A stretch of DNA of 12,001 bases from Pseudomonadota bacterium (GTDB lineage Bacteria > Pseudomonadota > Alphaproteobacteria > Micropepsales > Micropepsaceae). This document shows positions 7,428 to 12,001 of the stretch, piece by piece. Positions within the stretch are counted from its first letter, which is position 1. Every line of letters starts with the position of its first letter. The position numbers and the translations under genes were made by a program. The stretch spans positions 1-12,001 of the forward strand of contig JAKAVI010000304.1 of assembly GCA_021817355.1 (NCBI GenBank), read 5' to 3'. The notes below the pieces were generated by a model. That model saw nothing but the letters and a program-made list of their open reading frames with translations, ran no database searches and was not told the origin of the DNA.

Positions 7428-9204
7428 AGCGCTAACCGCCGCCATTTTGGCAGGTTGGCTGCTGGTTCCAGGGCTTGTCTGGGCGCAGGCGGCCACAGGA
7501 GCGCCCCAAACCCTGAGCGGTCCACCTCGGAACGCTCCAGTTGCGCCTCTCTCGGTCGGGCCCGCCACGCCACCGGCGCCCGTGGTGACGGTAAACCCGC
7601 TGGGCGCGGTCGAGGGGCCGCCAGCCGGCACTATCAGTGCGGAGCAGGGGGGGCTTGGATCATCCTTGTGGACCGGTGCTCCCAAGCTGGAAGCCGAAGC
7701 ACTTCTGGACAGGCTTCCCATCGCCACCACCATCGCGCCGCTGCGGGCGTTGGCGCGCAGGCTTCTTCTCACCACGGCCGCAGCACCGACTGGACAGGCA
7801 CCGCACGCCTTCGTCACGGTGCGCCTGCGCCGCCTGCTCGATGCGGGGTTACTGGGCGACGCAGGGGCTCTGGCTCTCGTCGCCGAAGTCCCCCATGACC
7901 CGGATTTCGACCGCGCCCGCGCCGACGCGCTGCTTTATGCCAATCAGGCCCAAGCCGTGTGCGGTCCTGATACCGCCCGCCGCCTCCGCAGTTCCCGGCC
8001 GTTCTGGATTCGGCTTCGGGCCTATTGCTACAGCGTCCAGGACAATCAGCCGGCTGCGCAGCTGACGCTCTCGGTCATGCAAGCACAAGGGCTTGGGGAT
8101 CCTGGCTTTACTAGCCTGCTTGCAGGTCTGAGCCGGCGTTCTGTCCCTATGCCCAAAAAGATTGTGAACGCCGACTCGCTTACCGTGTTCCTGCTGCGGC
8201 AGAACGGTTTGCCAGTTCCCCTCGACCTCGGCGAGGAGTTGGGTACGCCCGGACTTCTGCTGGCGGCACGGTCGAGGAAGAACCCACCCCGCGACCGTAT
8301 CGCTGCAGCGGAACGCGTGGTGCGTACCGGCGCGTTGTCCGTATCTGAGCTGCGTGCCATTGCCGATGCGCAGACCTTCACGGCGTATCAGCTGGCCACG
8401 GAGCATGCCCAGGTTCTGCAGATGCCATTTCTGGAAGGCCAGGCCCTTCTGCGCCGCGCGGTGGAGAAAGCCTCAGAAGAGGCCCAGCCTGCATTGATCT
8501 ATGAGGCCCTTGCCACAGCCCGCAAACAGGACCTCATGGGAATTGCTGCGGACCTCGAAGAGGGCGCGCTCATGGGTGTTACGCCGACCGCAAGTGACCG
8601 CAGGATGACCGACCTGTTTGCGCGCGCCTTGATGTTGACGGGCAATGTCGAGAGGGCGGCCCAGTGGGCGGCAACCCTTGATCCCGCTCATCGGGGCGAT
8701 ACCCCTTTGTGGGCACGTCTTTACGCCTGCCTTGATCTGATTGCTCCGGCAACTGTTGCGCCAGGCCAACGCGCCACCATGCTCGCCGAGCTGCGTCGTG
8801 AACTGGTGCAAGGAGCTCCGGGACAACGTTTTGCTGCCCTGGCACTTGGCCTCTTCGGTGTACTGAAGGAGCCCCTGCCGCCTAGGGTGGCACTTGCAGC
8901 AAAGCGCGCCCTCGCAACCAGCTGGCCGGGACGGCGGCCGGGCAGGGCCTATATGCGCAAGCTCGCCGACGCCATGCACGCTTCCCGACAGCGTGGTGTT
9001 GCCATCGCCTTCATCCTCGACGCGCTGGGCGCTGAAGGCCCGGGTGATTTGACCCCCAAGGCATGTGTTTGGCTTGTTGGAGACCTTGTGCGCGAACATT
9101 TGAACGCAGACGCGCGCGCCATTGGGGGGGCTGCTCTCTTGAATTACCGGGCGCCGCGCCTGGAGGGGGCGGCCCGGCGGGCCAAAGGGGCAGCCGCGCT
9201 GTGA
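7408..9204 (+). CDS. exported alpha-helical protein of unknown function, coupled to xerD
   Basis: The ATG at 7408 gives 598 residues beginning with a clean Sec-type signal peptide: a basic start (NGVHTK), a hydrophobic core, and a likely cut near residue 28 (VWAQA). An earlier in-frame ATG at 7276 would add 44 residues that bury this signal, so I reject it; AGGTG sits 8 bases before 7408. A Pro/Gly/Ala-rich linker spans about 29-75. Then comes SLWTGAPKLEAEALLDRLPI at about 86-105, and the remainder is Ala/Leu/Arg-rich helix pairs resembling a tetratricopeptide-like solenoid. Cys185 and Cys207 could form a disulfide in the periplasm. As I recall, similar long exported proteins sit before xerD in other Rhodospirillales, without a known role. 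Its stop overlaps the xerD start (GTGA). No enzymatic motif is visible. Confidence 0.85.
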   Translation: MNGVHTKALTAAILAGWLLVPGLVWAQAATGAPQTLSGPPRNAPVAPLSVGPATPPAPVVTVNPLGAVEGPPAGTISAEQGGLGSSLWTGAPKLEAEALLDRLPIATTIAPLRALARRLLLTTAAAPTGQAPHAFVTVRLRRLLDAGLLGDAGALALVAEVPHDPDFDRARADALLYANQAQAVCGPDTARRLRSSRPFWIRLRAYCYSVQDNQPAAQLTLSVMQAQGLGDPGFTSLLAGLSRRSVPMPKKIVNADSLTVFLLRQNGLPVPLDLGEELGTPGLLLAARSRKNPPRDRIAAAERVVRTGALSVSELRAIADAQTFTAYQLATEHAQVLQMPFLEGQALLRRAVEKASEEAQPALIYEALATARKQDLMGIAADLEEGALMGVTPTASDRRMTDLFARALMLTGNVERAAQWAATLDPAHRGDTPLWARLYACLDLIAPATVAPGQRATMLAELRRELVQGAPGQRFAALALGLFGVLKEPLPPRVALAAKRALATSWPGRRPGRAYMRKLADAMHASRQRGVAIAFILDALGAEGPGDLTPKACVWLVGDLVREHLNADARAIGGAALLNYRAPRLEGAARRAKGAAAL

Positions 9205-10160
9205 GCCCGCGCGCTCCTGCTTTACAGAATGCCGCGCTGATCGAAGCCTTTCTCGACATGATGGGATCTGAACGAGGTGCCAGCAGTAATACCATCGCGG
9301 CCTACCGGCGCGATCTGATGGATCTGGCTCAGACCCTTGATCTGGCAAAAGCACCGCGCGCGGCGCTGCGCGAGGTTCTGGAACGCTTTGGCAGGGCCGG
9401 ATTTGCGCCCTCTACGCAGGCTCGCAAACTGTCAGCGTTCAGACAGTTTTTTGGCTTTCTCTATCAGGAAGGAATCCGCATTGAGGATCCAACTTCGATC
9501 CTCGATGCCCCCAAGATGGTGCGCCCGCTGCCCAAAGTGTTGAGCGCCGATGAGGTGCGTCGATTGCTTGAGTGCGCTGAGGCGCAGGCGGCCCGTGAGG
9601 CGCAGGGCCGCCGTCTGTTGGCGATGGTCGAAATCCTTTACGCCGCGGGATTGCGCGTGTCCGAGCTGGTCAGCCTCCCGCTTGCCGCGGCCAAGGCCCG
9701 CGACGGGGTGATTCTGGTGCGTGGCAAAGGGGGCAAGGAGCGGTTGGTGCCTCTCAACGGCCATGCTCGGGACGCAATCGCAAGCTGGCTCGAAGTGAGG
9801 CCGCAATTCCTTGCCAAGGGTGAGAAACAAAGTCCTTATCTGTTTCCCTCCCATGGCACGGAGGGGCATATCACCCGCCGGGCCTGCCACAAACTGCTCA
9901 AGCAGCTGGCTCTCAAGTCAGGCATTGATCCCGACAAACTCAGTCCGCATGTGCTACGTCATGCCTTCGCCACCCACCTGGTGGAAGGCGGCGCGGATCT
10001 TCGGAGCGTGCAGACCATGCTGGGTCACGCTGATATTGCAACAACCCAGATCTACACTCATGTGGCAAGCGGGCGTCTTGTGCACGTCGTCCAGTCCGCG
10101 CATCCCCTGGCGCGGCGCGGGAGCGCAAAGCGCGACAAAGGACCAAAACAGCCATCTTGA
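9201..10160 (+). CDS. xerD: site-specific tyrosine recombinase XerD
   Basis: XerD works with XerC at the chromosomal dif site, under FtsK control, to resolve chromosome dimers at division. From the GTG at 9201 the protein has 319 residues, normal for the family. The N-terminal SAM-like DNA-binding domain occupies about 8-95 and the catalytic domain about 110-300. All catalytic residues are visible: Arg152 (GLRVSEL), Lys176 (GKGGKER), His250 and Arg253 (SPHVLRHAFATHL), His276 (MLGH) and nucleophile Tyr285 (IYTHV). The C-terminal motif, with GADLRSVQTMLGHADIATTQ, is closer to XerD than XerC. A longer open frame to 9063 runs inside the upstream gene and is rejected, because the GTG overlaps that gene's stop as GTGA. 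Only a weak AAGGGG precedes the start, which suggests translational coupling. The chromosomal setting argues against a phage or integron integrase. Confidence 0.96.
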   Translation: MSPRAPALQNAALIEAFLDMMGSERGASSNTIAAYRRDLMDLAQTLDLAKAPRAALREVLERFGRAGFAPSTQARKLSAFRQFFGFLYQEGIRIEDPTSILDAPKMVRPLPKVLSADEVRRLLECAEAQAAREAQGRRLLAMVEILYAAGLRVSELVSLPLAAAKARDGVILVRGKGGKERLVPLNGHARDAIASWLEVRPQFLAKGEKQSPYLFPSHGTEGHITRRACHKLLKQLALKSGIDPDKLSPHVLRHAFATHLVEGGADLRSVQTMLGHADIATTQIYTHVASGRLVHVVQSAHPLARRGSAKRDKGPKQPS

Positions 10161-10213
10161 TCTATAGCGCCAAGGTTCTAGGCTGCCACGCTGCTGCAGA
10201 GGAGCCAGGTCCC

Positions 10214-11203
10214 GTGTCGTTTACCCCAGTGATCCGCCGTACGCCGCCACGACTTTATCGATCGAAGCTGTTCGTGCCCGGCTCACGTCCGCAATTGTTT
10301 GCGAAAGCTGCGGCGAGCGCCGCCGATGTGGTGTGCCTTGACCTGGAAGATGCGGTGGCTCCTGCGGACAAGGACAAAGCCCGCGGCAACCTCGTCGAGG
10401 CACTTCATGATGTAGACTTCGGTCGCAAACTTGTCAGCGTGCGTATCAATGGCCTCGATACGCATTGGTGTTACCGAGACGTGCTGGCGTTGATTGAAAA
10501 GGGAGGTGAGCGCCTGGACGCGATCATGATTCCAAAAGTTGGTTGTGCTGCTGACGTTTACGCGATTGACATGCTGGTCACACAGGCCAGCGCCGCGGTT
10601 GGAAGAAGAAAGCAGATCGGGCTTGAGGTGATCATCGAAACCGCACTCGGCCTTGGTAATATTGACGAGATCGCAGGTGCATCTGCCCGTCTTGAAAGCC
10701 TGCATTTTGGCTCGGCGGATTACGCGGCGTCGCAGGGCATGCGCACCACCAATATCGGTGGCGGCAATGCCGATTATGTGATGCTGACCGACGGTCCAGA
10801 TGATGGACAACGGGAACGGCACTGGAACGATCTTTGGCACTATCCGCTGTTTCGAATGTGTCAGGCAGCGCGGGCCCACGGACTGGTTCCGATTGATGGA
10901 CCGTTTGGTGACTATTCTGATGCCGATGGTTTTCGCGCCCAGGCTATGCGGACCGCAATCCTGGGCTGTGAAGGCAAGTGGGCTATCCATCCGAACCAGG
11001 TGGCGCTCGCCAATGAGATCTTTACGCCGCCGCAAAAGGAGGTCGCGCGCGCAAAGGCCATTCTTGCGGCGATGAAAGAGGCCCAGGACAAAGGCCTTGG
11101 CGCTGCCACCCTCAACGGCGTTTTGATTGATGCTGCGTCCATTCGTCAGGCCCAGGTCATTGTGGAGCAAATGGTGATGATTGCCGGGCAGGCGGCGGTC
11201 TGA
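10214..11203 (+). CDS. mcl1: L-malyl-CoA/beta-methylmalyl-CoA lyase (Mcl1 type, CitE-like superfamily)
   Basis: Enzymes of this family reversibly cleave L-malyl-CoA to acetyl-CoA and glyoxylate, and beta-methylmalyl-CoA to propionyl-CoA and glyoxylate. They serve the ethylmalonyl-CoA pathway or related acetate and C1 assimilation routes. Visible family marks are KLFVPGSRPQLF at 18-29, DLEDAVAP at 43-50, SVRINGLDT at 75-83 (Arg77 binds substrate), IMIPKVGCAADVYA at 104-117, LEVIIETA at 137-144 (Glu142, Mg2+ ligand), GSADYAAS at 166-173 (Asp169, Mg2+ ligand) and GKWAIHPNQVALANEIFTP near the end. The resemblance to remembered Rhodobacter Mcl1 is strong throughout, so I prefer this to citrate lyase CitE. 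A thioesterase-like Mcl2 role is less likely but not excluded. The GTG at 10214 follows AGGAG by 9 bases and gives 329 residues. A TTG at 10157 overlapping xerD is rejected. Confidence 0.88.
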   Translation: MSFTPVIRRTPPRLYRSKLFVPGSRPQLFAKAAASAADVVCLDLEDAVAPADKDKARGNLVEALHDVDFGRKLVSVRINGLDTHWCYRDVLALIEKGGERLDAIMIPKVGCAADVYAIDMLVTQASAAVGRRKQIGLEVIIETALGLGNIDEIAGASARLESLHFGSADYAASQGMRTTNIGGGNADYVMLTDGPDDGQRERHWNDLWHYPLFRMCQAARAHGLVPIDGPFGDYSDADGFRAQAMRTAILGCEGKWAIHPNQVALANEIFTPPQKEVARAKAILAAMKEAQDKGLGAATLNGVLIDAASIRQAQVIVEQMVMIAGQAAV

Positions 11204-11373
11204 ACCTCGGGAAACGCGTCGGTCCACGCGCCTTTGGCTTGCACCTAAGGAGCGGGCAGAGCCAGGGCGCCAGATCTGGCAAATGACGGGGAAAGCTGAC
11301 AGTGGAGCTCTCTGGGCGATGGCCCCTCGCTGTTCTTGGGGGCGACCGCAGACGGGTGCCGCTGGCGCTGTGA

Positions 11374-11403
11374 TTGGCTCTAAGGGATTGAAATCAGTAT
11401 ATA
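11374..11403 (+). promoter_or_regulatory. weak candidate promoter for accA (AT-rich patch)
   Basis: TTGGCT at 11374-11379 matches the -35 in 4 of 6 bases. After 18 bases it is followed by TATATA at 11398-11403, inside the only markedly AT-rich patch of the region. Use of this promoter would leave a leader of about 110 bases before the accA ATG. The match is modest. Confidence 0.3.
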
Positions 11404-11447
11404 TTACTTTTAGCGGGGGCTCCCAAGGTGAGGTCGCGCCGTCTTCG

Positions 11448-11476
11448 TTGACATTGGCTGGTCCGCGGGCCACTTT
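11448..11476 (+). promoter_or_regulatory. second candidate promoter for accA: perfect -35 with an inverted repeat in the spacer
   Basis: TTGACA at 11448-11453 is a perfect -35, but the hexamer 17 bases on (CACTTT, 11471-11476) is a poor -10. A 14-base near-palindrome at 11459-11472, centred on CCGCGG and with one mismatched pair, fills the spacer. A promoter with a weak -10 and an operator-like repeat between the boxes would suit a regulated gene, but this is inference from short motifs. Confidence 0.25.
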
Positions 11477-11523
11477 CCGCCGCATTTTCCGCGTGCCGAG
11501 CAGAACGGAATTTCTTAGCAAAG

Positions 11524-12001
11524 ATGCACGTTTATCTGGACTTTGAACGCCCGATCGCCGAGCTCGAGGGTAAAATCGTCGAGCTGCGGCAGCTCGCCGA
11601 GCAAGACCCGTCGATGAAAATCGAGGACGAGGTTGGCCGCCTGCAGGCCAAGGTCTCGAGCCTGATTAAGGAGACCTATGCCAAGCTGTCGCCATGGCAG
11701 AAGGCCCTGGTTGCGCGCCACCCGGCGCGGCCACATTTTTCGGACTATCTGCGAGGGTTGATCGACGAGTTCACGCCTTTGGCCGGTGATCGCCTGTTCG
11801 GCGAGGACCAGGCCGTGATGGCAGGTCTAGGGCGCTTTCGCGGTCAGGCTGTGGCTGTGCTTGGCCATGAAAAGGGGAACGATACCCAGTCGCGCCTGAA
11901 GCACAATTTCGGCATGGCCATGCCGGAAGGATACCGCAAGGCCGTGCGTCTGTTCGATCTGGCAGAGCGCTTTGCTCTGCCGGTGCTTTCCTTCGTCGAC
12001 A
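11524..12001 (+). CDS. accA: acetyl-CoA carboxylase carboxyltransferase subunit alpha (5' part)
   Basis: AccA, together with AccD, forms the carboxyltransferase that moves the carboxyl group from biotin carrier protein to acetyl-CoA, making malonyl-CoA for fatty acid synthesis. The window contains the first 159 codons of a protein usually about 317-320 long. The start MHVYLDFERPIAELEGKI is the standard AccA N-terminus. Later segments also match the family: LSPWQKALVARHPARP, the GDRLFGEDQAVMAGLGRF segment, VAVLGHEKGNDTQSRLKHNFG and MPEGYRKAVRLFDLAERF. The frame is intact to the window end, where the family's FIDTPGAYPG motif begins (FVD here). There is no strong Shine-Dalgarno before the ATG, only AGCAAAG. 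The long leader upstream suggests transcription independent of the lyase gene. Confidence 0.96.
   Translation, partial: MHVYLDFERPIAELEGKIVELRQLAEQDPSMKIEDEVGRLQAKVSSLIKETYAKLSPWQKALVARHPARPHFSDYLRGLIDEFTPLAGDRLFGEDQAVMAGLGRFRGQAVAVLGHEKGNDTQSRLKHNFGMAMPEGYRKAVRLFDLAERFALPVLSFVD

Larger units (their letters stand above)
11204..11523. other. 320-bp non-coding region between the malyl-CoA lyase gene and accA
   Basis: I see no credible gene here; the open frames crossing it run into both neighbours and lack protein character. It holds a perfect 12-bp palindrome GCCAGATCTGGC at 11269-11280; a possible stem GCCCC/GGGGC at 11322-11326 and 11339-11343; an AT-rich patch TATATATTA at 11398-11406 that stands out in GC-rich DNA; and a perfect -35 hexamer TTGACA at 11448-11453. 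After the lyase stop, CGCGT and ACGCG can form a short stem near 11215-11230, but no T-run follows, so a terminator is not convincing. The region most likely carries the accA promoter and 5' untranslated leader. Confidence 0.5.

Noticed and set aside
9063..9200. N-terminal extension of XerD to an ATG at 9063
   Set aside because: It would lie wholly inside the upstream gene and adds 46 Gly/Arg/Cys-rich residues foreign to XerD. The GTGA overlap at 9201 explains the start.
8473..9354. 293-codon open frame on the minus strand, antisense to the exported protein and the start of xerD
   Set aside because: It crosses two well-supported plus-strand genes and has no domain character; it is a codon-bias shadow.
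9201..10160. XerD-like gene as a marker of an integrated element
   Set aside because: The sequence matches chromosomal XerD closely, and the neighbours are housekeeping genes with no att-like repeats, tRNA or cargo genes.
10283..11521. 412-codon open frame on the minus strand, antisense to the malyl-CoA lyase gene and the accA leader
   Set aside because: The plus-strand lyase is unmistakable. Long antisense frames arise readily from codon bias in GC-rich genes, and this translation has no recognisable motif.
11181..11546. 121-codon plus-strand frame covering the accA leader
   Set aside because: It overlaps the end of the lyase gene and the start of accA in another frame, is Arg/Gly/Ser-rich without pattern, and has no ribosome site.

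Overview
The window is a GC-rich, compactly arranged chromosomal stretch from an alphaproteobacterium. Gene content and order (cobT, cobS, J-domain gene and bolA side by side; an aroK-aroB-CorC cassette; xerD close to accA; a Rhodobacter-type malyl-CoA lyase) fit Rhodospirillales or a nearby order, but I cannot name a genus from the sequence alone. I see no transposase, integron, prophage, CRISPR array, toxin-antitoxin pair, rRNA or tRNA. This is core rather than accessory DNA.

Layout. Positions 1-343 may hold the last 25 codons of a plus-strand gene ending at 80, followed by a featureless spacer. On the minus strand, a J-domain protein (3905-3309), CobS (3230-2232) and CobT (2224-344) run as one unit. 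CobS and CobT are the AAA+ and VWA subunits of the aerobic, CobN-dependent cobaltochelatase of cobalamin synthesis; CobN itself is not in the window. BolA (3989-4261, plus) diverges from the J-domain gene. It converges on, and overlaps by 32 bp, the CorC/HlyC-type membrane protein that ends a second minus-strand unit: aroK (7155-6619), aroB (6622-5525), CorC-like (5525-4230). AroK and AroB are shikimate-pathway enzymes. Both junctions in this unit are stop/start overlaps, so translation is probably coupled.

From about 7284 onward everything reads on the plus strand: a 47-codon putative single-span membrane protein (7284-7427), a 598-residue exported alpha-helical protein of unknown function (7408-9204), the tyrosine recombinase XerD (9201-10160), an Mcl1-type malyl-CoA/beta-methylmalyl-CoA lyase (10214-11203), a 320-bp non-coding leader with promoter-like sequence, and the 5' half of accA (11524 to the window end). 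The small membrane gene, the exported protein and xerD overlap one another and look like one transcript.

How the genes fit together. The window joins several housekeeping pathways: cobalamin metal insertion, Fe-S/redox-associated BolA, aromatic amino acid precursors, chromosome dimer resolution, and acetyl-CoA metabolism (malyl-CoA cleavage and malonyl-CoA formation). The parts least explained by known families are the overlapping small membrane ORF and exported-protein pair coupled to xerD, the Cys/His-bearing N-terminal half of the J-domain protein, and the accA leader. I found no convincing sign of an undescribed defence or mobile system.
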